Source: an uncultured Lachnospiraceae bacterium (GTDB lineage: Bacteria > Bacillota > Clostridia > Lachnospirales > Lachnospiraceae). Taken from it: 64,000 bases of DNA. Location of the stretch: assembly GCA_910583615.1 (NCBI GenBank), contig CAJTXP010000012.1, forward strand, positions 1 to 64,000. Direction: 5' to 3'. The position numbers and the translations under genes were made by a program. The notes under the pieces were generated by a model. It made no database searches and was not told where the DNA came from. It saw nothing but the letters and a program-made list of their open reading frames with translations. Shown piece after piece: positions 41,201-49,833 of the stretch. Position 1 is the stretch's first letter. Every line of letters begins with the position of its first letter.

Positions 41201-41371
41201 ATGGACGAGAGCCTGAAAAAAGAGATTGAAGAGTGTATTGCCGATCTGGAGAAAAACCAGTGGACCGGATATGACGGCGCAGCTTATGCTGCGGGATACC
41301 TGCACTGTTATCCGGAGCTGAGAAAGCTTATGCTGATGATTGCCGGCATGAACAGCGTACTGGATGAATAA
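41201..41371 (+). CDS. Small hypothetical phage protein
   Basis: This 56-residue acidic helical protein begins MDESLKKEIEECIADLEKNQ. ATG 41201 with GAGGAGG upstream is chosen over an in-frame TTG at 41186. Unrecognised. Confidence 0.6.
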   Translation: MDESLKKEIEECIADLEKNQWTGYDGAAYAAGYLHCYPELRKLMLMIAGMNSVLDE

Positions 41372-41473
41372 CGGCCTCTGCGGGTTCGACTCCCGCATGC
41401 GCTGATCGGGCGCAGCTGCAGGCGCCCGCGGCCCTTAAAGTTCTGCAGCAGCGGGGGTGGAGTTCCCCGCTCA
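41372..41473 (+). other. Structured gap with an orphan T-arm
   Basis: A T-arm-like hairpin (TGCGGGTTCGACTCCCGCA, 41379-41397) has no matching 5' half of a tRNA. Two strong hairpins follow: GGGCGC/GCGCCC at 41408-41427 and AGCGGGG/CCCCGCT at 41450-41471. It directly precedes the phage tRNA. It may be a decayed tRNA or a processed leader. Confidence 0.4.
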
Positions 41474-41547
41474 GGTCCCTTAGCTCAGATGGTCAGAGCG
41501 CCCGGCTCATAACCGGACGGCCGCAGGTTCGAATCCTGCAGGGACCA
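41474..41547 (+). tRNA. Phage tRNA with CAT anticodon (Met or lysidine-modified Ile2)
   Basis: A complete cloverleaf is visible. Acceptor GGTCCCT/AGGGACC, D-arm GCTC/GAGC, anticodon stem CCCGG/CCGGA with one mismatch, loop CTCATAA (CAT), T-arm GCAGG/CCTGC and discriminator A are present. The sequence start resembles bacterial tRNA-Ile2 rather than elongator tRNA-Met, so it may decode ATA codons after lysidine formation. Confidence 0.9.
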
Positions 41548-41583
41548 TTCACGCGTGAAATATTTTACAGAAAGGAAACAGAA

Positions 41584-41751
41584 ATGGCAAAACTGACAGA
41601 GAGCATGACGATCCTGGGAGCAGTGTTCCTGTTCTCCAGCGTCGACAGCAGCATCTGGTGCGGCGTTCTGGGCCTTGCCCTGCTGACGCTGCTCTGCCTG
41701 GAGCTGTACATGTGGGAAGGAAGATCAGGGTGGGAAAGAACAAAGCGGTGA
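41584..41751 (+). CDS. Small single-span membrane protein
   Basis: This 55-residue product has a hydrophobic stretch (about 8-45, with VFLFSSV and VLGLALLTLLCLELYM) and a basic tail. AAAGGAAA precedes the ATG. It overlaps the start of the DUF6906 gene by 22 bases. Unrecognised; possibly a membrane-active phage peptide. Confidence 0.55.
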   Translation: MAKLTESMTILGAVFLFSSVDSSIWCGVLGLALLTLLCLELYMWEGRSGWERTKR

Positions 41752-41927
41752 AACCGACGCTGGCACAGAAGAAGCGGATCACGGCCGCCGGGCTGATTGC
41801 GAATAACTGGCTGGTCATGAAGGAGAGCGAAGAAGGAATGCTGCTGGTCAGCAGGAATTCCGGCCGGTTTCGGAGCATTAAGAAGAGCCCCCTGCCGGGA
41901 AGCAGGAAGGCTCGGAAAAACATCTGA
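41730..41927 (+). CDS. DUF6906-type phage protein
   Basis: This 65-residue protein has the family pattern PTLAQKKRITAAGLIANNWLV...SGRFRSI. The start is taken as GTG 41730, with AGGAAG upstream. This matches the usual family length; a start at 41658 would read through the preceding gene. Function unknown. Confidence 0.65.
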   Translation: MGKNKAVKPTLAQKKRITAAGLIANNWLVMKESEEGMLLVSRNSGRFRSIKKSPLPGSRKARKNI

Positions 41928-41990
41928 CATTATTGTAAAAAGAGCAGACGGAAATGTCAATCAAAATCTGCAAAACGAAAGGAAAAGCAA

Positions 41991-43292
41991 ATGGGAAGCG
42001 TAAAAATCAACAAGCTGGAGATTGAAAACGTAAAGCGTGTGCGTGCCGTGAAGGTGGAACTGACTGCTGTCGGCCTGACCGTCATCGGCGGAAGGAACAA
42101 CCAGGGGAAGACATCGGTCCTTGACGCCATTGCCTGGGCGCTGGGCGGGAACCGCTACCGCCCCTCACAGCCTCAGCGGGAAGGGTCTGTGATCCCTCCG
42201 TCGCTGAAGGTCACGCTGAGCAATGGCATCATTGTGGAGCGTAAAGGAAAAAACGGAGATCTGAAAGTCACGGATCCCAGCGGTAAAAAGGCAGGACAGC
42301 AGCTGCTGGACAGCTTTATCGAACAGCTGGCCCTTGATCTTCCGAAGTTCATGAATGCGTCCGGAAAGGAAAAAGCGCAGACGCTTCTCCAGATCATCGG
42401 GGTGGGGGAGCAGCTGGCAGCCATGGAAAAAGAAGAAAAGACGCTGTACAGTGAGCGGCTCACCATCGGAAGGATCGCAGATCAGAAAGAAAAGTATGCG
42501 AAGGAGCAGCCGTATTATTCGGATGCACCGTCCGAACTGGTGTCGGCGTCCGAGCTGATCCGGCAGCAGCAGGAGATTCTTGCAGAGAACGGAGAGAATC
42601 AGAGAAAACGGGAGAACGTCCACAGACTGGAGCAGGAATCCCAGCGGATCAATGAGCAGATGGAAATCCTTAACAGGCAGGTGCGAGATCTCCTGCAGCG
42701 GCAGGAACAGGTACAGAAGGATCTGAACACCGCGCGCATGAGTGCCATGGATCTGCAGGACAGGTCGACCGAAGAGCTGGAACGGAACATTGCCGACATC
42801 GAAGAACTGAACCGGAAAGTCCGCGCCAATCTGGACAGAGAAAAAGCGGAAGACGATGCAAAGGAATACAGAAACCAGTATCAGAGCCTGACTGCAGAGA
42901 TCGAAAAGATCCGCCGGCAGAAGATGGACCTTCTGAAAAATGCGGACCTTCCGCTTCCGGGGCTTTCCGTGGAAGACGGTGAACTGGTCTATAACGATCA
43001 GAAGTGGGACAACATGTCCGGATCCGATCAGATGAAGGTTTCCACCGCGATTGTGCGGAAGCTGAACCCGAACTGCGGGTTTATTCTGCTGGACAAGCTG
43101 GAGCAGATGGATCTGGAAACCATGAAAGAGTTTAACGCATGGCTGGAACAGGAAGGGCTGCAGGCGATCGCCACCAGAGTCAGCACCGGAGACGAGTGCA
43201 GCATTATCATCAGTGACGGATATGTGGAAGGAGAAGCGCCGGCGGAGCCGGAGAAGGCAGAAACTCCAAAGTGGAAAGCAGGTGAATTTTAA
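41991..43292 (+). CDS. SMC/RecF-like AAA ATPase
   Basis: This 433-residue protein has an N-terminal P-loop head (GGRNNQGKTSVLDAIAWALGG, about 33-53), a helical coiled-coil region (about 130-320) and a C-terminal segment with GFILLDKLEQMD. The Walker B-like ILLDKLEQMD lacks the usual second acidic residue. The next gene starts four bases inside its end. The first gene of the recombination module, probably handling DNA ends. Confidence 0.8.
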   Translation: MGSVKINKLEIENVKRVRAVKVELTAVGLTVIGGRNNQGKTSVLDAIAWALGGNRYRPSQPQREGSVIPPSLKVTLSNGIIVERKGKNGDLKVTDPSGKKAGQQLLDSFIEQLALDLPKFMNASGKEKAQTLLQIIGVGEQLAAMEKEEKTLYSERLTIGRIADQKEKYAKEQPYYSDAPSELVSASELIRQQQEILAENGENQRKRENVHRLEQESQRINEQMEILNRQVRDLLQRQEQVQKDLNTARMSAMDLQDRSTEELERNIADIEELNRKVRANLDREKAEDDAKEYRNQYQSLTAEIEKIRRQKMDLLKNADLPLPGLSVEDGELVYNDQKWDNMSGSDQMKVSTAIVRKLNPNCGFILLDKLEQMDLETMKEFNAWLEQEGLQAIATRVSTGDECSIIISDGYVEGEAPAEPEKAETPKWKAGEF

Positions 43293-44428
43293 TGAGAATT
43301 ATCAGAGGAAAACTGTCAGGGGCCAGAAAGGTATGCGTATACGGTCCGGAGGGAATCGGGAAATCAACCTTTGCTTCCCATTTTCCGGATCCGGTGTTCA
43401 TCGACACCGAAGGCAGTACAAAAGACATGGACGTGGCGCGTATGGAAGCGCCGTCCAGCTGGCAGATGCTGATGGAGCAGGTGAAGTATGTGAAGGCCCA
43501 TCCGGAGACCTGCAGGACGCTTGTGATCGACACGGCAGACTGGGCGGAGATGCTCTGCACGGAAGCGGTCTGCGCCCGATCTCAGAAAGCCGGGATTGAA
43601 GACTTCGGATATGGAAAAGGGTATGTCTATCTGACGGAAGAATTCGGCAGGCTGCTGAATCTCCTGCAGGAGCTGGTGGACATCGGGATCCATGTCGTGA
43701 TCAATGCCCACGCAAAAATGCGGAAGTTTGAACAGCCGGATGAAATGGGCGCATATGACCGCTGGGAACTGAAGCTTCAGAAGCAGACGGCGCCGCTCCT
43801 GAAGGAATGGGCGGACATGGTGCTGTTCGCCAATTACAAGACGATCGTGGTCAACGTGGACGGACAGGGCGCCCAGAAGGGAAAGAACAAGGCCCAGGGC
43901 GGGAAGCGTGTCATGTACACGTCTCACCACCCCTGCTGGGATGCAAAGAACCGGTACGGGCTTCCGGAGGAACTGCCGTTTGATTATCGAGAGATTGCTT
44001 CCATCATCGAACCGGCAGCCGGTCAGAAAACACCGGAACAGACGCTGCCTCCCGTTGCGGAAAAACCCGTAACGGAAGCGTCTTCTGCTCCGGAGCAGCC
44101 GGCCGTGAATCCTCCGGCACAGGAGCAGAAGGCGCCGGAGCCGGAAAGAAGCGTTCCGGACTATATCGTGCTGCAGCAGTCGAAGGAAGAAAACATTCCG
44201 AAGGCGCTGCTGGATCTGATGATCGCGCACAGAGTCACGGAATGGGATGTGCAGAATGCGGTATCGAAGGCAAAAGGAGGAGAAGGCTATTATACGAGTG
44301 ATACTCCGATTGAAAGATATGATAAGGACTTTATCATGGGGTGTCTGGTTGCAGCGTGGCCGCAGGTTTATGAAATGATTCGGAAAGAACAGAAGGAACT
44401 GGACGAAGAAGTCCCGTTTAACAGGTAA
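43292..44428 (+). CDS. Sak4-like (AAA_24) RecA-fold ATPase
   Basis: This 378-residue protein has Walker A GPEGIGKST (about 19-27), a Walker B-like TLVIDTADW, and a RecA-type core typical of the Sak4/AAA_24 phage proteins that anneal or load single strands. A low-complexity Pro/Glu linker (about 245-290) and a C-terminal helical domain follow. It is followed by a DUF669 gene, the usual partner in such modules. Confidence 0.82.
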   Translation: MRIIRGKLSGARKVCVYGPEGIGKSTFASHFPDPVFIDTEGSTKDMDVARMEAPSSWQMLMEQVKYVKAHPETCRTLVIDTADWAEMLCTEAVCARSQKAGIEDFGYGKGYVYLTEEFGRLLNLLQELVDIGIHVVINAHAKMRKFEQPDEMGAYDRWELKLQKQTAPLLKEWADMVLFANYKTIVVNVDGQGAQKGKNKAQGGKRVMYTSHHPCWDAKNRYGLPEELPFDYREIASIIEPAAGQKTPEQTLPPVAEKPVTEASSAPEQPAVNPPAQEQKAPEPERSVPDYIVLQQSKEENIPKALLDLMIAHRVTEWDVQNAVSKAKGGEGYYTSDTPIERYDKDFIMGCLVAAWPQVYEMIRKEQKELDEEVPFNR

Positions 44429-44448
44429 AGGAGAGGAGAGTGCAGATT

Positions 44449-44907
44449 ATGGCAGAAATGGACAGAGAACTGGGCTGGGATGATGAGATTACATGTAGAA
44501 CGGATACTTTTATAGAACTTCCGCCGGGAGATTATGATTTTACGATCGACCGGTATGAGCGGAGCTATTTTAACGGAAGTGAAAAGGTTCGTGCGAGTAC
44601 CATGGTAATTGTATATTTTAATGTCAGGACACCGGACGGACAGGAAACTCAGATTCGGGACAGTTATATTCTCCTGAAAAGTTTTGAAAAGAAAATATCA
44701 CAGTTGTTTGCAGGGGTCGGACTGATGAAGGAAGGGGAAACGAAGAAAATGAACTGGCCTGCGATTCCGGGACTTTCCGGGCGGGCGGAGATTTCTCTGG
44801 ATCCGGATCGTAAAGACCCGTCGAAGAAGTACAATCATATCAAAAGGATTTATCCAAAAGAGGATACCGGATCAAAACCCGTAAATTATAAGGCAGGTGT
44901 ATTCTGA
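44449..44907 (+). CDS. DUF669 protein (putative ssDNA-binding partner)
   Basis: This 152-residue protein begins MAEMDRELGWDDEI and carries LPPGDYDFTIDRYERSYFNGSEK, the family hallmark. DUF669 genes regularly follow Sak4-like ATPases and probably encode single-strand binding proteins. ATG 44449 is chosen; a GTG at 44440 is close behind the GGAG site. The helicase start overlaps its stop. Confidence 0.85.
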   Translation: MAEMDRELGWDDEITCRTDTFIELPPGDYDFTIDRYERSYFNGSEKVRASTMVIVYFNVRTPDGQETQIRDSYILLKSFEKKISQLFAGVGLMKEGETKKMNWPAIPGLSGRAEISLDPDRKDPSKKYNHIKRIYPKEDTGSKPVNYKAGVF

Positions 44908-46499
44908 TGGAACTCCGTCCATATCAAAAGGAAGCAAAAAATGCGATCTTTTCGCAGTGGGAGTCCGTAGATAAGACGTTGCTGGTACTGCCGACCGGCT
45001 GCGGGAAAACGATCGTTTTTGCAAAGGTAACAGAAGAATGTGTGCGTCAGGGCCGCCGTGTGCTGATTCTGGCGCACAGAGGGGAGCTGCTTCAGCAGGC
45101 GGCGGATAAACTGAGTAAGGTTACCGGTCTGGGATGCGCCACGGAAAAAGCGGAAGAGAGCTGCCTTGGCAGCTGGTTCCGTGTGACGGTTGGATCCGTG
45201 CAGACGATGATGCGGGAAAAACGTCTCAGCCAGTTCCCGGATGATTATTTTGACACAATCATTATTGATGAGGCGCATCACTGTGTCTCAGACAGTTATC
45301 AGAGAGTGCTGGGACATTTTCCGGAAGCAAAAGTGCTGGGAGTTACCGCGACACCGGACCGTGGAGACATGAGAAATCTGGGACAGGTATTTGAATCACT
45401 GGCATATGAGTATACGCTGCCAAAAGCCATAAAGGAAGGATACCTGTCCCCGATCCGGGCGGTTACGCTGCCGCTGAAGCTGGATCTGTCCGGCGTCGGG
45501 GTGCAGGCGGGAGATTTCAAAATACAGGAGCTGGCGACGGCGCTGGATCCGTATCTGTACCAGATTGCGGATGAGATGAAAGAATACTGCATGGACCGGA
45601 AGACGGTCGTATTTCTTCCGCTGGTGAAGACCAGCCAGAAGTTCCGGGATATCCTGAATGAGTGGGGCTTCCGTGCAGCGGAAGTAAACGGGGACAGCAG
45701 AGATCGGGCGGAAATCCTGGGAGCATTCGACCGGGGAGACTATAACGTTCTGTGCAATTCCATGCTGCTGACAGAAGGCTGGGACTGTCCTTCCGTGGAC
45801 TGCATCGTAGTGCTCCGGCCGACAAAGGTCAGAAGCCTGTACAGCCAGATGGTGGGCCGCGGGACAAGGCTTTCTCCGGAGACGGGGAAGGACCATCTGC
45901 TCCTGCTGGATTTCCTCTGGCATACGGAGCGCCATGAGCTGTGCCATCCGGCAAGCCTGATCTGTACAGATGATGAAGTGGCCAGACAGATGACAGCTAA
46001 TTTGGAAGAGGCCGGCTGCCCTGTGGACGTTGAAGAGGCAGAGCGGTCTGCGGCGGAAGACGTGGTTGCGCAGCGTGAGGCAGCGCTGGCAAACCAGCTG
46101 GCAGAAATGCGCGGGCGCAAAAAGAAGCTGGTGGATCCGCTGCAGTTTGAGATGAGCATACAGGCGGAGGACCTGTCCGGATATGTGCCTTCGTTTGGAT
46201 GGGAAATGGCGCCGCCGTCCGATAAACAGAAAAAAGAGCTGGAGAGATTCGGCATTGCATCTGCAGCGGTTGAAAGCGCCGGAAAAGCCACCATGCTACT
46301 GAATCGACTGTACAAAAGACAGCGGGAAGGATACGCAAGGCCGAAGCAGATCAACGTGCTTGAACAGAGAGGATTTCAGAATGTCGGCACATGGACGTTT
46401 GAGCAGGCTGATAAAATGATCGGCAGAATTGCCGCACAGGGCTGGCGGGGCCTGCCGCCGGGGGTTGATCCCAAAACTTATATACCGGAGGAAGCATAG
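44907..46499 (+). CDS. DEAD/DEAH superfamily 2 helicase
   Basis: This 530-residue helicase has motif I PTGCGKT (29-35), motif II DEAH (about 122-125), motif III GVTATPDR and a C-terminal helicase domain with QMVGRGTR (motif VI). A further C-terminal domain (about 400-530) contains a helical extension. It probably serves phage DNA replication or recombination. Confidence 0.92.
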   Translation: MELRPYQKEAKNAIFSQWESVDKTLLVLPTGCGKTIVFAKVTEECVRQGRRVLILAHRGELLQQAADKLSKVTGLGCATEKAEESCLGSWFRVTVGSVQTMMREKRLSQFPDDYFDTIIIDEAHHCVSDSYQRVLGHFPEAKVLGVTATPDRGDMRNLGQVFESLAYEYTLPKAIKEGYLSPIRAVTLPLKLDLSGVGVQAGDFKIQELATALDPYLYQIADEMKEYCMDRKTVVFLPLVKTSQKFRDILNEWGFRAAEVNGDSRDRAEILGAFDRGDYNVLCNSMLLTEGWDCPSVDCIVVLRPTKVRSLYSQMVGRGTRLSPETGKDHLLLLDFLWHTERHELCHPASLICTDDEVARQMTANLEEAGCPVDVEEAERSAAEDVVAQREAALANQLAEMRGRKKKLVDPLQFEMSIQAEDLSGYVPSFGWEMAPPSDKQKKELERFGIASAAVESAGKATMLLNRLYKRQREGYARPKQINVLEQRGFQNVGTWTFEQADKMIGRIAAQGWRGLPPGVDPKTYIPEEA

Positions 46500-46502
46500 C
46501 AG

Positions 46503-48740
46503 ATGGAGCAGCGAACAGGCCTTCTTGAACTGATCAGATACATAGACCCCGCAGATCTGGCCTATCAGGACTGGGTAAACGTGGGCATGGCGCTAAAGCA
46601 TGAAGGCTTTTCTGCGGCTGACTGGGATGCGTGGAGCCGCCGGGACGCCGGAAGATACCATGCGGGAGAGTGCGCCCGGAAGTGGGAAACATTCCGCGGG
46701 AACGGGAATCCGGTGACCGGCGGGACCATTGTGCAGATGGCCAGAGAGAACGGATGGGTCTCTGAATGGGAGCAGGAACTTGACTGGAATGATGAAATCA
46801 CATGTAAAACTGACGATATCACGTGTACAAAAAAGCAGAAGGACCAGAAGGATCAGGCCAGAGAGCCTGAGAGCTGGGAGCCGTTAAAAGAGCTGAGGAC
46901 CTATATTGAGACCATGTTTCAGGCAGACGAGAAGGTCGGATATGTAACAAAGGTGCTGGAAAATGACGGGAAAAAGAATCCGTCAAGGGGCTGTTACAAC
47001 CGGACTGCAGAACAGCTGCTTCAGGCATTGGATAGATATAAGGGTGGGGATATCGAAAATGTGATTGGAGATTATGATCCGGAAGCAGGAGCATGGATCC
47101 GTTTCAATCCTCTGGACGGAAAAGGATGCAGTGATAAAAACGTGACCGATTACCGCTGCGCGCTGGTGGAATCGGACGCAACGGATCTGGAAGAACAGAC
47201 GGACATCATCAGGCGTCTGGAACTTCCGGTGGCCTGTCTGGTGTATTCCGGAAATAAAAGCATCCATGCCATAGTCAGAGTGGAGGCTGCCAGCTGGGAA
47301 GAGTACGATGAGCGCGTACGGTATCTGTATGATGTATGTGAAAAGAACGGTCTGAAGGTGGACCGGCAGAATAAAAATCCGTCCCGTCTGTCCCGGATGC
47401 CGGGAGTGACCAGAAACGGAAGAAAGCAGTTCCTGATCGGCACCGGTATGGGAAAGAAATCCTGGAAGGAATGGCAGAAATGGATCGAAGGACTGGAAGA
47501 CATGGAGGAAGACGATCTTCCGGATCCGATAAGCATTGCAGACGTATGGGACAACCTTCCGGAACTGTCGCCGCCGCTGATCGAAAATGTGCTGCGTCAG
47601 GGACACAAGATGCTGCTGGCTGGTCCGTCAAAGGCGGGAAAAAGCTTCGGGCTGATCGAACTGTGCTGCGCCATCGCTGAGGGCCGGAAATGGTTTTCCT
47701 GGTACTGCGCGCAGGGAAAGGTCCTGTATGTGAATCTGGAGCTGGACCCGGCAAGCTGCCTGCATCGTTTTAAGGATGTGTATGATGCGCTGGGCTGGGA
47801 GCCGGAACATCTGGACAACATCCATGTATGGAATCTGAGAGGAAAATCCGTACCAATGGATAAACTGTCGCCGAAGCTGATCCGGAGAGCTGTGAAAAAA
47901 GACTACATAGCCGTTATCATAGATCCGATCTACAAGGTCATCACCGGCGACGAAAACAGCGCAGACCAGATGGCCGCCTTCTGCAACCAGTTTGATAAGG
48001 TATGCACGGAGCTGGGCACGGCGGTGATCTACTGCCATCATCACAGCAAGGGCAGCCAGGGAGGAAAGCGTTCCATGGACCGCGCATCCGGTTCCGGAGT
48101 GTTTGCCCGGGATCCGGACGCGCTGCTGGATCTCATCGAACTGGAGCTGAATGAGGACATTCTGAAGCAGGAAGAAAATAAAGCAGGGTGTGATGCCTGT
48201 GTAGCTTTTCTTAATGGAATATACGATGACTGGGAGGATGATATCTCTCCGGACGCCGTATACAGCCTTGTGCAGATGCTGGCATACTGCGAGAAAAAAC
48301 TGGACAGGAATTCGATGCTGGAACTGAAAAAAGCGGTTGAAAAGGCAAAGAAAAAGGTTCAGGAGATGAGCGCTTGGCGCGTAGAGGGGACGCTGAGAGA
48401 GTTCCCGAAGTTTGCACCGGTCAATCTGTGGTTCGACCATCCGATCCATCATGTGGACCTCTCAGGCGTCCTGGGAGACATTCAGCCGGAAACAGAGAAA
48501 CCTGCATGGCAGAAACGGAAGAAGACTCCGGAAGAACGGAAAAAGGAAAAAGAGGACAGTCTGCGGACAGCGTTTGACGCCAGCGATCTGGACGGGAGCG
48601 GAAGTGTGAAAATTTCAGATCTGATGACGTATATGGGAGTATCGGCCAATACGATGAAAAAATATGTGGACGGGTCGAAGGAATTCAGACGGGAAAACGG
48701 AATGGTCTTCCGGGTGTCAAAAGGGAAATCTGACACCTGA
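46503..48740 (+). CDS. Primase-helicase (RepA-like AAA_25 fusion)
   Basis: This 745-residue replication protein has an N-terminal PriCT-2-like domain (about 1-85), a primase-related domain with SGNKSIHAIVRVEA and DRQNKNPSRLSRMPG, and a RecA-type helicase with Walker A GPSKAGKSF (about 380) and Walker B VIIDPIYKVI. A basic C-terminal segment and an HTH-like end follow. It lies directly before the repeat field that may be the origin. Confidence 0.85.
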   Translation: MEQRTGLLELIRYIDPADLAYQDWVNVGMALKHEGFSAADWDAWSRRDAGRYHAGECARKWETFRGNGNPVTGGTIVQMARENGWVSEWEQELDWNDEITCKTDDITCTKKQKDQKDQAREPESWEPLKELRTYIETMFQADEKVGYVTKVLENDGKKNPSRGCYNRTAEQLLQALDRYKGGDIENVIGDYDPEAGAWIRFNPLDGKGCSDKNVTDYRCALVESDATDLEEQTDIIRRLELPVACLVYSGNKSIHAIVRVEAASWEEYDERVRYLYDVCEKNGLKVDRQNKNPSRLSRMPGVTRNGRKQFLIGTGMGKKSWKEWQKWIEGLEDMEEDDLPDPISIADVWDNLPELSPPLIENVLRQGHKMLLAGPSKAGKSFGLIELCCAIAEGRKWFSWYCAQGKVLYVNLELDPASCLHRFKDVYDALGWEPEHLDNIHVWNLRGKSVPMDKLSPKLIRRAVKKDYIAVIIDPIYKVITGDENSADQMAAFCNQFDKVCTELGTAVIYCHHHSKGSQGGKRSMDRASGSGVFARDPDALLDLIELELNEDILKQEENKAGCDACVAFLNGIYDDWEDDISPDAVYSLVQMLAYCEKKLDRNSMLELKKAVEKAKKKVQEMSAWRVEGTLREFPKFAPVNLWFDHPIHHVDLSGVLGDIQPETEKPAWQKRKKTPEERKKEKEDSLRTAFDASDLDGSGSVKISDLMTYMGVSANTMKKYVDGSKEFRRENGMVFRVSKGKSDT

Positions 48741-48977
48741 CGGCAGGAGACTGTCAGGTGTCAAAAATCGAAAACTGACAGTTGACAGGAGAAGAAAAAC
48801 AACATACAGATGGTGTCAGAAAAAGCTGTCAGGTGTCAAAAATACGATAACTGACAGGTGCAGTGAGGTGTCAAAAAATGGGTGTCAAATCCCCCTCTAT
48901 AAGAGGGGGGATTTGACAGACCCCCATTTTTGACGCCACACCTTGGGCGGGAGATGACAGAAAAAGTTGACACCTGA
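48713..48977. repeat. GGTGTCA repeat field, candidate phage replication origin
   Basis: CTGTCAGGTGTCAAAAAT occurs exactly twice (48751-48768 and 48826-48843), each followed by ACTGACAG. Other GGTGTCA copies lie at 48714, 48812, 48867 and 48881, and inverted TGACACC at 48731 and 48968. A long imperfect inverted repeat spans 48866-48938, with a perfect core that pairs TCAAATCCCCCTCT with AGAGGGGGGATTTGA. The field begins in the primase-helicase 3' end and ends before rusA. Iteron-type origin is inferred. Confidence 0.55.
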
Positions 48978-48995
48978 GAAGGAGGAGACACAGAG

Positions 48996-49388
48996 ATGAC
49001 AGAATTTTTCATGGCAATGGATCCGCCGACCTGCACCCATCAGGAAAAGCAGGTGGCGGTCATAAAGGGAAAGCCGGTGTTCTACGATCCATCGGAAGTG
49101 AAAGCGGCAAAGCAGAAGCTGATGGGGCATCTGGTCAGACATAAGCCGGGAAAACGGTATGAGACCGGTATTCGTCTGATCACCCGGTGGTGTTTTCCAG
49201 GAGGCCGTCACAGGGATGGAGAATACCGGATCACAAAACCGGATACGGATAATCTGCAGAAGCTGCTGAAGGACTGTATGACCATGTGCGGGTTCTGGAA
49301 GGATGACGCGCTGGTGGCCAGTGAGCTGGTGGAGAAGTTCTGGGCGGATATTCCGGGAATTTATATCAGGATCGAGGAACTGGAATGA
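48996..49388 (+). CDS. RusA-family crossover junction endodeoxyribonuclease
   Basis: This 130-residue resolvase has the catalytic acidic motif KPDTDNLQKLLKD and DD in FWKDDALV typical of RusA. It cuts Holliday junctions made during phage recombination. GAAGGAGGAG precedes the ATG. Confidence 0.9.
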   Translation: MTEFFMAMDPPTCTHQEKQVAVIKGKPVFYDPSEVKAAKQKLMGHLVRHKPGKRYETGIRLITRWCFPGGRHRDGEYRITKPDTDNLQKLLKDCMTMCGFWKDDALVASELVEKFWADIPGIYIRIEELE

Positions 49389-49621
49389 AAAAAGCAAAAA
49401 TAATCTACCAGATGATGAATGACATGCTGCGGTATCTGCTGAAATACTGTGATGTGGAAACCTTCACGGATATGCAGGTGGAGCAGGCACTGGCAGAGTC
49501 GGAGCAGATCTGTGAGGTTTACCGGAATACTCCCGGAGAGATCGGGTATCTGGCGCACAGAATGTGTGTGGCTGCAAACTCGTATTTTATGCAGAGAGAG
49601 AAAAGGAGAGAGAAGCCATGA
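49385..49621 (+). CDS. Hypothetical phage protein
   Basis: This 78-residue helical acidic protein (MKKAKIIYQMMNDMLRYLL...) overlaps rusA by four bases and the following gene by four bases (ATGA). No family recognised. Confidence 0.6.
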   Translation: MKKAKIIYQMMNDMLRYLLKYCDVETFTDMQVEQALAESEQICEVYRNTPGEIGYLAHRMCVAANSYFMQREKRREKP

Positions 49622-49833
49622 AACGTAAAAAGGGCTGGATGTATCCCCGGATCTGCGTCAGTTGTGGAAAACAGATTCATGGAAAATTGGAATACATCAG
49701 AACCCGGAGAGGGACGGAACTGTTTTTTCATGAAGCGTGTGTAAGGAGGCGAAAAGATGAAACCAACAGAAAACCTGACGCTGGAAGAGATCGATCAGCG
49801 GATCGCTCGAACAGCAGTGGAGGCGGCTATTGA
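49618..49833 (+). CDS. Small zinc-ribbon-like phage protein
   Basis: This 71-residue protein has ICVSCGK followed by HEAC, a CxxC...HxxC metal site. ATG 49618 overlaps the previous stop. The last 77 bases overlap the start of the 49757 gene in another frame. The overlapped tail (NRKPDAGRDRSADR) is low-complexity, so the functional part is the first 45 residues. Confidence 0.6.
   Translation: MKRKKGWMYPRICVSCGKQIHGKLEYIRTRRGTELFFHEACVRRRKDETNRKPDAGRDRSADRSNSSGGGY

Noticed and set aside
48713..48977. A CRISPR array
   Set aside because: Repeats are short, irregularly spaced and in both orientations, with no spacers of constant size and no cas genes.
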